This document shows positions 31,350 through 42,963 of a stretch of 64,000 nt of DNA, in pieces. Source of the DNA: Cordilura impudica (taxonomy: Eukaryota > Arthropoda > Insecta > Diptera > Scathophagidae). The notes below the pieces were generated by a model that was not told the origin of the DNA, made no database searches, and saw only the letters and a list, made by a program, of their open reading frames with translations. Each line of letters opens with the position of its first letter. Positions within the stretch are counted from its first letter, which is position 1. The position numbers and the translations under genes were made by a program. Location: the NCBI GenBank assembly GCA_963682025.1, contig OY821519.1, positions 99,762,585 through 99,826,584 of the forward strand, given 5' to 3'.

Positions 31350-31990
31350 ATCAAAATATGGAATTTCTATTGATTTTACTCGATATCGAATATGGCGATT
31401 GGAGCTTGGTGAATATGGGGGCCAATCCAAAAGTTCTACATTTTAATCACGAATCTACTGTTTTACAGCTCTTAAGCATTAACGTTTTGGTAGGTCCATG
31501 CTGTACGTCCACATAAATTATAAATTTGTGGATTTTCCAGTTTCGAAAACCATCTTGATAGTGTGATAGTACGATATAACGTTACGTACCATAACTCTTC
31601 CTTATGTGCTGGGTTTTCTTTGCAAAAATTTTCCTTCCATCTTAAGTCAAGGCAATGTAGTTATAGTCAACAGGACCATAAATTTTTTTTTGTCAGAGAA
31701 AACTACATTTAACCACTTGTCCGACTTTAATCTTTGGAGATGTTGCTACTATGTTTTACATCAAGCTTGGGTGGTTTACTTTAAAACTTGACAAACTCTG
31801 GCACTAACTTCACTATCTTCCCCAATTTTAGCAGCCGACCATCTATACATAAATTGTTTGTCTTTTGTTTCCATTTTAGTGCAGCCTTTAATGTTTTGCA
31901 AATAGTTGTAAATAACCCTTTCCCCTCTTCAAATTTCTACATTTATACTTAAAAATCATTTCTTCTAATTCCATTTTCAGAGGTCATTAA
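31350..31990 (-). pseudogene. Second Tc1-like transposase relic
   Basis: Minus strand pieces read WSAAKIGEDSEVSARVCQVL, KSDKWLNVVFSDKKKFM (the FSDEKKFN-type first catalytic motif), GRVMVRNVIS and NVELLDWPPYSPSSN (the DWPA.SPDLNPIE region, decayed). Frameshifts and stops are frequent. It is a different Tc1 lineage from the neighbour at 29770-31018. Confidence 0.65.
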
Positions 31991-32295
31991 AGCCTTTGCG
32001 CATCACATTTCTATTAAAATTTTAAAGCAAACTGTTTAATATTATTTTTTACTAAAAATTCCATTAATTACTTACATACACGATTCATGGTTTACCTAAT
32101 TAAAAGTTCCTCATGAAAGTGTCACAAAAAAAATTCAATTACTATTAATGTCAATGAAAACATTATAATTGCTCAGTTTATTATAATTATATTAAAAGTG
32201 AGGTTATAAAGAACGCTAAGTACAAAACACGAACCTACAATGCTAAAGGAAATCAGCTAGTTTTGATCAACTTAAATATCATATATATACGAATA

Positions 32296-32462
32296 CTAGC
32301 TGACCCGGCAAACTTCGCTTTGTCCAAAAGAGATTGTTTGGTTGAAATAATTTCGAAATTCTTTTTTTATCGAAAATTATCACCGTTAACAGATGACGCA
32401 ATAATATAATTTGAATACAACACTTTTCAAATTTGGTTTAATTCAATATCTTATAATTATAC
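32296..32462 (-). mobile_element. Truncated Helitron 3' end
   Basis: On the minus strand the sequence ends GCGAAGTTTGCCGGGTCAG followed by CTAG before a T (32295), the classical Helitron CTRR-T end. Only about 165 bp remain before a second Helitron 3' end begins. Confidence 0.6.
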
Positions 32463-33420
32463 GGATAGCTGACCCGACGGTCTTCGTCCCGTCCAACAAT
32501 TGGCGAAAATAGAATAAAATCAAATATTAATTAAAAAAAGAATAGAACAATGATTGTAATCAATTTAATGTTGCACGATATACAACATTTTTTGTTTTCT
32601 GCTCCGGAGCGTAAATGAATAGTGAGGATGGTTTCCAACTCGAGAACACGCAACATATATCTGGCCGTGTGAAAAGCATGACATTTATGCCGAACACTTC
32701 CAGGGACTGTCCTTGTGACTTGTTTATTGTCATCGCAAATGCAAGTTTCACTGGGAACTGAACGCCTTTGAACTGGAACGTCAAATCGGGTGATGTCAAG
32801 GGAATTCGCGGAATTAAGCATCTCCCTTGAACCGCCCTTTCAAAATCCTTGCCACTATCACATTTCTCATTAATTTCGTCACAATCAGTCGGGTTCCATT
32901 GCATAGTTTCGGGGCATAAGGATGGCAGATCCAACTTTAATTCGAATTAGGAGATTCACCGTAAAGCAACGTGGATAAAGGCTCTGGTGTTGGAAGCAAT
33001 TTACACCTTTCCACCCACGCAACACAATCCAGGCGGTTTTTTCTCAAATTTAACTGCATTGAACCGATGTGTGCGAACTGTATTGAATGTTGGGCTCATA
33101 TCGAAAGGGTGCATGCTCCATGTTACCTGAATAATTTGTTGTAGCCTACGTTGTCGTTCAAAGTCGCACATTGTAATCAGGCTTCATCACTTTGCCGAGC
33201 ACGAACTTCTCTTCTTCTCAATCATTGCTGCTCATTGTGTGCTTCGTTGATCTCTTCTGACTGTCGCGCACGATTTCCAACCATTCTGGTCGAACTGATT
33301 CCCATCCAACACGCTCCTATTCCGTTCGACGTGTTGTGACACTTCGATGCTACGTTGCATCCTGACAACGCCGGCCAATGTTACCTTGAACTCTTCTTGG
33401 CATCGTTATAAAAATGATAA
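32463..33420 (-). pseudogene. Helitron RepHel pseudogene, N- and C-terminal parts with the middle deleted
   Basis: A rolling-circle transposase/helicase remnant. The C-terminal helicase part (32934-32560) reads GRCLIPRIPLTS, FPVKLAFAMTINKSQGQSLE (Pif1 motif V) and WKPSSLFIYAPEQK, with a frameshift where the YVACSRVG motif should be. Upstream (33440-32940) are decayed N-terminal pieces typical of Helitron proteins: GNMEHAPFRYEPNIQY, NRLDCVAWVERCKLLPTPEP and LSTLLYGESPNSN. The HUH nuclease domain and the helicase N-terminus are absent, so a large internal deletion has joined the two ends. The likely 3' end is the CGTCGGGTCAGCTAT sequence just below 32475. Confidence 0.75.
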
Positions 33421-33759
33421 AATTATCCGAAAGTCAAAAAGAATATGTATTTTTAAAGAAACAGTTATTCAATAATATACCAATTTTTTTAAATTGAAGC
33501 GCTTATGTAAGCTTAAATTTAAGTACATTATTTTAAGATCCAACTTTGCTATTAAATTATGTGATGGAAGACCTGGCAAATAAAGTAAATTAAAAAGTCT
33601 TTTGATAAATTCACTCCTCCATCTTATACTATCGCAGTAGCAATTAACTTGAATGAAAGTTGCGGAAATTTCAATTTTTGTTATGCTGCTGAAACTGCTA
33701 TTTCTCTTAAACATTTTCCTTCAAAACGATCCAATATATTAAAGTTCAATAATTATTTT
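33421..33759. other. AT-rich Helitron interior or flank, no gene seen
   Basis: A frame on the minus strand (33714-33469) is open but has no recognisable motif and lies in low-complexity sequence; it is probably accidental. Confidence 0.45.
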
Positions 33760-34440
33760 TATGGAACTAACCCCACCCATTTATCCGATTCCGCACATTT
33801 TCACACTCACACTAATAACTCACACTAATAATCTATGAAATCACACAAATTATCTTCACTTTCCCTTCTATATTATTTAATTTACTTTTATTATTTTGAA
33901 AATTTATTTAATACGGTAGGTGACACGCCCATTTGTCCAATCCCGCCTATTTTCGCCAGGGCTAATCACAGAAATAATAGATTAACTCACACAAACCTGC
34001 AAAGCTCTCCCTATCATTATACTCGGTATATGTACATAATATTTAATCAGTACTTTATATGGGATGTACAACCCCCACTTATCCGATCCAGCCTATTTTC
34101 GCCAGGTGTACTTACACTAATAACAAATGACGTCACATAAAGTATCAAAGCTCTTCCTGTCATAATATTAAGTCTGATGTTCCGATACCGCTATTTTTTA
34201 CAACGGCTACTCACAGCAATAAAAGATGACCTCATACAAAGTTGCAAAGCTCTCCCTAAAACAGTACTCAAGATATATGATGTTAAAAATTAATTTTGTA
34301 TGGGAGGTACCATGCCCACTTAACCGATACCGGCCATTTTCGGTATGACTATCTATATTAATAATAGATGGCCTCACACAAATTTACAAAGCTCTCCTTC
34401 TCATAGTACTCAATATTTATGATGTTAAAATGGAATAACC
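33760..34440. repeat. Helitron-associated minisatellite, ~135-150-bp units
   Basis: About four to five diverged units carrying CCCAC.T.T.CCGAT.C.GCC, ATTTTCGCCAGG, ACTAATAACA-ATGA and CAAAGCTCTCCCT-TCATA. Related single units occur at 42841-42962, 45040-45398 and 46819-46925, next to other Helitron pieces. Confidence 0.7.
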
Positions 34441-34689
34441 GCGTACAGCGCCATCTGTTGAGACTTTTTGTACTTTTCTTTTTTCCTAAACCTTCGTGTG
34501 GCAGTTACAAACAAACTCGCAGAAGAAAGTATCTCTTTTGGTCCCGTGGTTTTCAAGTTTTAGATGAATTATTAATAATACTATAAAAAAATTTTATCAT
34601 TATATTTAAAATTGCTGATTTGAAAATTTTAAAATATAACGAAGGTTAATAATAATAATGGAAGTTAAAGCATCAGTTAATTGTCGCAG

Positions 34690-35095
34690 TTAAAATCCAT
34701 ATGTAATTGGTTCATGGCGTTGCTGATTATTTAATAATCTAACCCATAAAAACAAAGTTTTTATTAAAACTCTTTCTTTCCTTATGCATATGAGCTTTGA
34801 ATCTCTCCGTGAATTTGCGTTACTTTGAGTGACTATTTTAAAATTAATCTTTGGCAACAACAAGTCTATGGACAAAGCTTCAGATCGATGGGATGAGGAG
34901 AAATGAGGTTTTTATCTCTCCGTGACTCTGTGTAACTATGCGTGACTGTGCGTGACTACCCCAAAATTAATCAGTAGTCACAACAAGACTATGGGCCAAG
35001 TTTCAGAGCAATTGGATAAGGGGGAATGGGGTTGCCGCAAGACAGACAGACAGAGAGTATGAGTTAGAAGAAAGAATTTAATAAAAAGGAGAAGT
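34690..35095. repeat. Helitron-associated repeat with CTCCGTGACTNTGCGTGACT motifs
   Basis: Contains TTTTTATTAAAACTCTTTCT, CTTATGCATATGAG, repeated CTCCGTGAC/TGCGTGACT steps, two AATTAATC..CACAACAAG..CTATGG subunits and a (GACA)n run. The first part recurs at 63932-64000, so it is a dispersed repeat. Confidence 0.65.
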
Positions 35096-35556
35096 ATTCT
35101 ATTTTTCATACCGCCGATTCTTCGAACAGCTACTTAAAAACAAACAATTTTAAATCAGCTACACAGGAAGTCAATTAAGTCTCTTTTTCCTTTCTGTTGC
35201 AAATACAGGTTAAAAGTTTGGCTTTCTATTACTATATCCGAAAAATAATTCTTACTACAAACTTTATTTATAGTACTCGTATTTTAACCAATATTTTGTT
35301 ACAATATCTGTTAACACATTTTTGTTTTAAAAAATATTCTTATAATATAGTAATTGGTAGTTGCAATCACCATTATTTAGGATAGAAGCATGTAATAATT
35401 AATTTAATTAAATTGCCTCCACTAAATCAGTTTTATAATTTATTTAAATACTTTCATTGGTAAAAGAAACTAACTTTGTTCTTCTAGACACCTTCATTTT
35501 AGAATGACTAAGATTGTATGATTATTCTTAATGAAAATCTGTTGTATTTTTAAATA
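35096..35556. other. AT-rich stretch, nothing recognised
   Basis: No coding frame with recognisable content; it precedes the Helitron-like copy 5. Confidence 0.5.
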
Positions 35557-35923
35557 CGAGCAGATTCCAGCGCTCGAAATTCGAGTGCAATTTCTAGGCA
35601 GCTTTATTTTTCAACTTAGCCAATTCACAAATCAACACTTTTATGGTTTATTACTATTGAGAATGAAGATAACGAACTCATTAACAAACACATTAACAAA
35701 ATTAATAAAACACACAAAGCACACGTATAATTTTATGTATGTATTAGTAACAACTTTAAATGCAATTTACTCAAAATAGTGGAAAAAATTTAAAAACCTG
35801 TAAATCTGCAAAACGGCTAAAAATAAATACCTTTCAAATAAAATACGTTTGGTCAATATCGGGATAAAACGGTAGAACAAAACATCGGTCACAAGAAATC
35901 GCCTAGCCTATTAATATTATAGA
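35557..35923 (-). mobile_element. Non-autonomous Helitron-like element, copy 5, uninterrupted
   Basis: Minus strand: 5' TCTATAATATTAATAGGC at 35923 downward, 3' hairpin GCACTCGAATTTCGAGCGC and GGAATCTGCTCG at 35557, before a T. The last tetranucleotide is CTCG instead of CTRR. This copy preserves the middle region and serves as the empty-site reference for copies 1 and 3. Confidence 0.8.
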
Positions 35924-37508
35924 TTAAAGAATTACAATAAAAATACTTATTACCTTAACAAATTTTTCTAGTGGTAACCGATTGCCATTGAAAAAAGTAA
36001 TGCCAAGGCATTTAATTGGTATTGACATCATTTAAATTTCAATGTAATCATCAATTAATTGGCCCATATAATGAATTATTCCCAGGTATGGCTGTCATAA
36101 TGAAAGTATAATGAAACTTTCTACACCACTTACAATTGCCGAAATTGCATTTACTGTTTATCAACTTCGCAATCGCAGTAATATTGCACGTTGAGTCCCT
36201 TAATAAAATATTAAGGTTAATTTTTGTGGTTTCAAATGAACCAGCCTTGTGGTCATTAATACTTGGAACGACATTTAATTCCCTTCATTCTTCTCTTGAA
36301 TAACCCTTATATAACGGAAGAATACCCTAAGATATTTGATGCTGTTGCATATTTCCTGTAACGGAATCATTATGAAATATCAATTCTTATACAAGATTAA
36401 CTTTGCAAGAAAATATTAAAAACATAAATAATAAAGAAACCATTAAGAAAATCAACAAAAAACATCTCAAATCTGTACCAACCAAAATTAAAGCGAAAAA
36501 AAAACAACAAGGATTTTCCATTCTTTGCTAATAATATTTAATTAGTTTTTAGGGATTTTCTTTTCCACTGCGTACATTAGCAACCTAAACCAACAGATCA
36601 GAAGCGTTTGATAATGATTGGTTGGAAGAACAAGCACAGAGAATTTTCGTTCACTATTTAGATAGAATAGAAATTATTAAGTAAACAGAAGAAAGACACA
36701 ATTTCAAAATTTTGCTCAAATAACACAGCAAAAAATATGTTTGGGTTTTTCTATATCAATTCTCAATGAAGTTCTTTTAAACATAAGCACTAATACTTAA
36801 TGACGACATTCGAATGTCGTCGTGAACAATATACGACGGATGGCATTTAAGTTGTTTGATGACGACTTGCATTTAGGTAGTGGGGGCGTGACAAATCTCT
36901 GTCTGTAGACATTTAAGTAAATGTTTTAATGTCATTAATGTACGTGGTGTGTGTCTTGTCTAAGTGGACAAACGAAACACTTAACAGAAAGAAAATATTT
37001 CAGAAAATCCTCGATCGCGTTAAATGACTCAACATTCGATAACACTACTGCAGCAAAAATATGTTCAAGTAGTCGTTCGTTCGTATAAACAAAACAACAA
37101 CAAGCGATTAAGTAACCATAAGAAACGGAAATATTACAAAACAAACTTTGTTTTTAGGAAATTCTTCCTTTGTATAACATACTGATTGATGTTTATCAAA
37201 CGGAAGCAATTAGTTAAGTAAATTTTATTCACGTTTTTCTTAATAAATCTCTTAATCAAGGATTCGAATTTAAATGTATCTCAGTTAACGCAACTAATAT
37301 AGATCGTGGCATTGTAAAAAGAGCTAACTGAAAAAAATAAACATAACAATTTATTGGAACAAATTTAAAAAAAAAAATTATAAAATTTTTTTCACTCTCT
37401 GTGTTTTTATTGCCGAACTGAACTCTGATATTGAAAGTTTTGTTTTTTGGGGTTGGTAATGACAGGACTAAAAGAAAAATAAGTGTGATGTAGCATTTTA
37501 TTAGATTA
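35924..37508. other. 1.6-kb AT-rich stretch without recognised gene
   Basis: No convincing frame. One short palindromic motif (GACGACATTCGAATGTCGTC at 36801-36820) and another GATGACGACTTGCATTTAGG nearby are the only structured sequence seen. It could be unique host DNA. Confidence 0.45.
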
Positions 37509-37754
37509 CTAGCTGGACCCGGCAAACGTTGTTTTGCCCTCAATGAATTTTTTATTTTAGTTAGAATCTGTATATACCTATATAAAAAAACGTTTTTGCA
37601 TTTGTTAATATTAACTGAAAACTGTTAAAGAAAAACCATGTTTTATTTATGAAAATGAAAATAAATATTTATTGTAACATACATACATATAAGAATGACC
37701 AATATATTTCTATTATTGTAATTCTAAAAAGAATGAACAATATTTTTAGCTTCG

Positions 37755-38560
37755 TTATTCTGGCAGTAAATAAAAAAAATTTGCTGGCTTTCCGACACGG
37801 GAACATGCCACATATAGTTGCTTGTGGGAAAAAAAACTGGTTTCGAGGTCAAAAACACATATTTGCAATGATTGTCCTTGAGATTTCTTAATGGTCATGG
37901 CAAAGCCCAATCTGATCGGAAATTGCAATCTTTTGAATATTATCGGTGTGTCGGTAGGAATCATAGGAATTCTTGGCAGCAAAACATGTTCTCCTTAAAA
38001 TTTTCCTTTGACAAAAATCTTGTGGATATTTTAATAGTTTGACTGGTTGGGTTAATATTGATTTTACCATTACCAAGATCAAGTAGTTGTTTTGAAAATT
38101 GGTCAGCCGTTGGATCACCTTGAATCCTACTCGCATGTTTGTTGTTAATTTGAACGCTACTCCATAATATTGATGATTTTCAGCAGATATTTATTTCGTC
38201 AGCATAGGTTGATTTTGGTATGACTGGCCATGTTTGACGAAAATCTCCAGATAATAAAATGAGAGCTCCACCAAAAAGTCTTTCATTGCCTTTCAAATCT
38301 TTTAAAGTTCTATGTAATGATTCTAAGGAATATTTGTGAGCCATGGTACATTCACCCCAATTAATAATAATACTGAATTTTTGCAGAACTTTTGCCATAC
38401 CGGAATGGATTTTGATATTACATACGGCACTCTCATTCGTTTGTATGTTTAACGGTGATTTGAGTGCTGAATGAGCTGTACGACCACCATGCAATAATGT
38501 TGCGGCTATTCCGGACGACGCAATAGCCAATGCAATTTTCCTTAGTTTTTGGTTAGAATG
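37755..38560 (-). pseudogene. Helitron Pif1-type helicase, C-terminal part
   Basis: From 5' to 3' on the minus strand: LALAIASSGIAATLLHGGRT-like start, NWGECTMAHKYSLESLHRTL (Walker B region, the usual Asp replaced by Gly), GGALILLSGDFRQTWPVIP (motif III), KSSILWSSVQ, ADQFSKQLLDLGNG, then MLPRIPMIPTD, FAMTIKKSQGQSL (motif V) and LYVACSRVGKPANFF (motif VI). Frame changes fall between 38180 and 37980. The Rep domain and Walker A are missing. Confidence 0.85.
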
Positions 38561-38636
38561 TTTATATATAAAAACGTTTGTGAAATTTTTAACTTATAAA
38601 ATTGAAATAAATTTGACAACTCATTATTTTTCGAAC

Positions 38637-38880
38637 GCCAGCGCCATCTACCGGGTCCAACAAAAAAATTTTTGGCATCATCTAACATACATATATGTAT
38701 ATTCTTATTTTCAGTAAAATCACACCGTAAATAAGAATATTCGAAATAACTTTACCCCAGCGCCACCTAACGGGTCCATTTATACATAGAAAAATTTCAT
38801 ACATTCTGAATTGCAGACAAATCGCACTGAAAATAAGAATTTTGTTTGTAACTTGACCCCAACGTCAGCTAGAGGGTTTA
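38637..38880. repeat. Minisatellite of ~115-bp units (CAGCGCCAYCTANCGGGTCC)
   Basis: Three diverged units each start near CAGCGCCATCTACCGGGTCC (38640, 38760 and a weaker one at 38862). They share AATAAGAAT and TTTCA-TA-A blocks. Located in the 5' part of the Helitron 37509-39002. A similar motif occurs once at 34447. Confidence 0.6.
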
Positions 38881-39810
38881 AACTAAAAAAAAAACACAGA
38901 AGAGCTCGAACCGAACCTATGGTGCGAATCTTAGCTCGGCAGCTCTTATGGTCCCGGAGATCATTCGTTACAAACAAATGCACCAACGTTTTTATATATG
39001 GAGGGTTTCATGTCAAGTGCACCAACTTTTGAAACCGATGTCTTTCGATCGGGATGAAATTTGCACCAAGGTTAGTCCTATTGGATAGTAGTTTAGACAC
39101 AATTTTTCAACAAGATCGGTCCAGATCTCTCTGAGTTAGAGGGGATCAAAATTTGACATTTTGGCCAAACAGGTGTTTTTTCTCATCCATGTAACTTATT
39201 ACCTATTGTTCTTAGAAAATTTTCTCCCAAATAGTTTAGATAGCTATTTCTTCAATATTTCGGAAAAAATACTTTAAAAAACAAAAAAATATTTTCGACT
39301 TTTTTTTTGCTAAATCAAAGCATTTTTTGCTTTTTTTCAAAAAGGGCATTTTTTTTTTCATAAGAATGCTTAGGATTTTTCCTTAAAGAGCTTTTTGGTC
39401 GCTTAGTGGGATGGGAGTGGGATATCTGTCAAAATAAATGTTTTGTAACTCCAGACAACGGTTTTTCAATTTTTCACAAATGCACTATTTTGAATTTTTT
39501 CCTATTCGTGTGAAAAACCTTAAAAATAAAACTTATACTGAGAAACTAGACAAATTAACCTTTCCGAAGGTATGTAACATACCCAACTAAAATTTCATAC
39601 CCTCGATACTGTAATACCCAGAATATGTTAACCTCAGGAAAAAAATCACTTTTTTTCTATAGAAATGTTGAAATATTATTATTTTTTATTTATTTGTAAT
39701 AATAATTAAATTAATATACATATAATAATAATAATATTAAAAATAAAAAGATAAATAATTTAATAAAATTGAATCTTAATTACATTAGATCCATTTATAT
39801 CATAACTATT

Positions 39811-40590
39811 TTTATACCCTATACCAATATGTGGTTTGGGTATAATGACTTTGTGCTGCTGTTTGTAACAACCAAAAATATTTGACCTAGACCCATCTTT
39901 AATTATACCGATCGAATCAGAATCACTTTTTGAGTTGATTTAACAATGTCCGTCCGTCCGTCCGTCTGTGTGTCCATGTAAACTTTGTAATCAAACTGCA
40001 GGTCGCAAATATGAATATATTTTGATGAAATTTGGTATATAAGCTTTTATCGGCCATGGGATGAACGGTATTGAAATTGGTGAGAATCGGTCCATGTTCA
40101 GACCTAGCCCCCATACAAATTACCCCTATGAAATCGACATAAATTACCTTAAGATCCAAATTGTCATATAGATCTTACTAAAATTGGGTTTGTATACGTT
40201 CATTACATCCATTAATGAGTAGTCCAAAAGTGATCCCTTTGGCCCCATTTAGACTGCTTCCCGATCTTCACTTAAATCTATTAAAAGCAAAAATAATGCA
40301 CTGATTCATCTCAAATTTTGTTTGTATATATTTTTGCAAAATACAAGAGACTTTACCAAACATGTTTAGGATTGGTCCAATTTTGGACCTAGTCCCCACA
40401 TAGATATAGCATCCGATATGAACTTTTTCATATCTGCAGCCAAAAAAATTTAAAAAAATCCCACTCAAATTTGGTTTTTGCTTATTTTCTATGTCCAGTT
40501 AGTTGGGCCTAAGAGATAGGGTTTCTAAACGCATGGTATAGGGTATCGTATAGTCGGTCTAGACCGACTATAATTTTCTTACTTGTTATA
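39811..40590 (-). mobile_element. GTCY-type repeat, full length, reverse orientation
   Basis: Ends: ATACCCTATACCAATATGTGG at the low-coordinate side, palindrome TAGTCGGTCTAGACCGACTA at 40551-40570 and TTTTCTTACTTGT after it. The (GTCC)n microsatellite is at 39949-39966. It lies inside the long-TIR transposon 39020-42832. Confidence 0.9.
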
Positions 40591-40771
40591 CTTAATTTAT
40601 TGTAGCTGATGAAGTATTTAAGTCTTGTAAATTGTTAAATACCCAGTCTTTCATCCAGCTTTTTTGTCGCCTTTATTTACTGCGTTTTTTTGTCAATCCT
40701 TTCTTGGCGTTACTAGGTTAAGCTGTTGATTTCGCTGATGGTTTATTTGTTGGCTTTGGAAAGAAATCGCA

Positions 40772-42242
40772 TCAAATAGAGGCAGAAAACTTTTTCAACT
40801 TGAGTCTTCCATCGACAAGCGGTATAAAAGCATGGTATTGGGCGGTGCCATCGATTGTTACCGCAGCATCGAATCTGCTCTTCAGTGTTTTCAATGTTTC
40901 CTGATGATCCTCTTTGCTACTAAAAACTATTTTAGTTTCTTTACAATAATTCTTTGCCCAATGGAATAAAGCAGTCGCATCTAAGCTGCGATCTTGATGA
41001 GAGCACTGGAGGCTATACTTCGCTGCATTTCTTTTAAGGTTTGCTCCAATACCATCACATGCTCCTTTACCATGAGCAGTAGGATGAAAATGCCACTCAG
41101 CTGGCATTCCAAAATCTTTTTCATGAGCCATAAGATTTGCGAAGCTACTTTTGTTTTTAAAATGTTGACGAGCTCCGTCCGAAACGTAGTATACCTTGTT
41201 TACTGTAAATTTAGATTTTAGATATTTTAGTATTATCTTTTGGTACTCATAAGCTGCAACGGTATCATGTTTTAAATTTTTTCTACTTAAGTAGAAAACT
41301 GAATCTAACCACACTGCTCGTAGGCCTGACTTTAGGTGAGTGTGTTAAAGCGCTGACCAAAAAAGTGCAAGTACGACTGTATGTGAAGGTTCATGGTTCA
41401 AAACCTCACGGCCGCCCTAAGTAGAAAAAATTTTCATATAGAAACAATCTATTCAATTAAAAACATAACAATTGTCACAATGTTCAATAAATCGCTGATG
41501 AAGGCTGAAATGCCAGAAACCGGTCCGATTAAGAATACAGTGCAGTTATGAATTTTTGAAATATATGCTTGCTTCTTCTTTACCACGCACCATTTAAACA
41601 AAATTATAATTTGCAGTAATTGCAATATGTCTGAAAAATGACTAAATCTAACGAATATATTTATCGTTTTCTGCAAAATCATATGAAATAACGAATTCAC
41701 CAGACTTCAAATGCATCTTCAAATACTTGAGGAATAACCATTGCTCTTTGACTACAAGGTCATGGGATCTCAAGTTTAGCAATCCTGTACACATTTCTTC
41801 CACAAAATCATCCACATTTAAAATGATTGTTTTCAATGTGCATCTGTCAGTCTGAATCCAAGAATCAAATTTTACCTCCTCTATATATTCTCGATCTAAA
41901 GAGTTGATTAAATTTTCTTTGATGAATGTGGTTTTCGGGCAATTGGTACATTCACCTAAGTGGCAAGAAGTTGTTGCATTATGACACAGTCAATTTAAGG
42001 CAATCGCGGTAATCGTGTAAATATTCTGCCGCATCATCTGTTAAATACTTTAAGTTGATTTCCTTCAACATCAGTTTAACATTTTCATGGTAAATGCAAA
42101 CGCATACTGTGTGAGTTCCGCTGCTTTCTGCCAAAACGCAATGTTTTGGCCTCATTTGGGTTAATTTCGTGAAGCCAATTCTAACATCCTCGTGTACAGA
42201 TTGAAAAGTTACAAATAACTCTTTCAGGTTACAGATAACCAT
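40772..42242 (-). pseudogene. Transposase-like protein (DFAEN / SDGA / DGxG family), interrupted
   Basis: Minus strand blocks in order: IGFTKLTQMRPKHCVLAESS and THTVCVCIYHENVKLML (42180-42050); CHLGECTNCPKT; IQTDRCTLKTIILNVDDF; GEFVISYDFAENDKY (about 41700-41650); a decayed gap with a short inserted sequence; then NLKHDTVAAYEYQ, VYYVSDGARQHFKNKSSFA, EWHFHPTAHGKGACDGIGAN and LKRNAAKYSLQCSH (41280-40990). This block order is common in arthropod and cnidarian repeat proteins, but I know of no firm superfamily name. The Asp of YDFAEN, the Asp of SDGA and the Asp of CDGIG are candidate metal-binding residues (inference). Several frameshifts are present. Confidence 0.7.
41299..41417 (+). repeat. 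Short insertion with tRNA-like sequence and flanking direct repeat
   Basis: TAAGTAGAAAA occurs at 41288-41298 and again at 41418-41428, framing about 119 bp that break the transposase frame. The insert contains GTGTGTTAAAGCGCTGAC and GGTTCAAAACC, resembling pol III A and B boxes, and ends CACGGCCGCCC. It may be a tRNA-derived retroposed fragment or short SINE. A full cloverleaf could not be drawn. Confidence 0.3.
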
Positions 42243-42840
42243 TCTCTTCTGTTATGTTATGAAGGTATGTTACATACCTTCGGAAAGGTTAATTTGTCTA
42301 GTTTCTCAGTATAAGTTTTATTTGTAAGGTTTTAGACACAAATAGGAAAAAATTCAAAATAGTGCATTTGTGAAAAATTGAAAAACCCTTGTCTTGAGTT
42401 ACAAAACATTTATTTTGATAGATATCCCACTCCCATGCCACTAAGCGACCAAAAAGCTCTTAAAGGAAAAATCCTAAGCTTTCTTATGAAAAAAAAAATG
42501 CCCTTTTTGAAAAAAAAGCAAAAAATGCTATGATTTAGCAAAAAAAAAAAGTCGAAAAATTTTTTTTGTTTTTTTAAAGTATTTTTTTCCGAAATATTGA
42601 AGAAATAGCTATCTAAACTATTTGGGAGAAAATTTTCTAAGAACAATAGGTAATAAGTTACATGGTTGAGAAAAAACACCTGTTTGGCCAAAATGTCAAA
42701 TTTTGATCCCCTCTAACTCAGAGAGATCTGGACCGATCTTGTTGAAAAATTGTGTCTAAACTACTATCCAATAGGACTAACCATGGTGCAAATTTCATCC
42801 CGATCGGAAGACATCGGTTTCAAAAGTTGGTGATTTGATC

Positions 42841-42963
42841 TTCCTTTATTAAACTTAAGGTTCTACCCCTGGTACTATCACGGCCACTTTTGCTTCGACT
42901 ATTTAGATTAATAACAAAAAGTTTCTAAGCTTTCACTATCATAGTACTTCAGACATATGATAA
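42841..42963. repeat. Single unit of the Helitron-associated minisatellite
   Basis: Matches the 33760-34440 units (CCCCTGGTACTATCACGGCC, ATTAATAACA, AAGCTTTCACTATCATAGTA). The match continues after the inserted Helitron, at 45033. Confidence 0.55.

Larger units (their letters stand above)
37509..39002 (-). mobile_element. Internally deleted Helitron
   Basis: Minus strand 3' end: GGCAAAACAACGTTTGCCGG, GTCCAG then CTAG before T (37508). The probable 5' end is TCCATATATAAAAACGTTGG, starting near 39002, similar to the 5' end of the Helitron at 42964-45032 (TCTATATATATAAAAG). It retains the helicase C-terminus and a short minisatellite. The flanking base before the 5' end is not the expected A, so that end is tentative. 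Confidence 0.65.
39020..42832 (-). mobile_element. DNA transposon with ~570-bp terminal inverted repeats, second unclassified family
   Basis: Positions 39020-39587 reappear inverted at about 42264-42832 with high identity, including CACCAACTTTTGAAACCGAT at the tips and CCTTTCCGAAGGTATGTAAC at the inner edge. No target duplication is apparent. The interior has a minus-strand transposase-like pseudogene (42242-40772). A GTCY-type repeat (39811-40590) and a short tRNA-like insertion have disrupted it. Confidence 0.85.

Noticed and set aside
36801..36820. GACGACATTCGAATGTCGTC palindrome as an operator or transposon end
   Set aside because: A single isolated palindrome with no partner, flanking duplication or nearby gene; chance cannot be excluded.
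38811..39032. 73-codon plus-strand frame near the Helitron 5' end
   Set aside because: It runs across the minisatellite and the start of the long-inverted-repeat transposon and has no recognisable domain.
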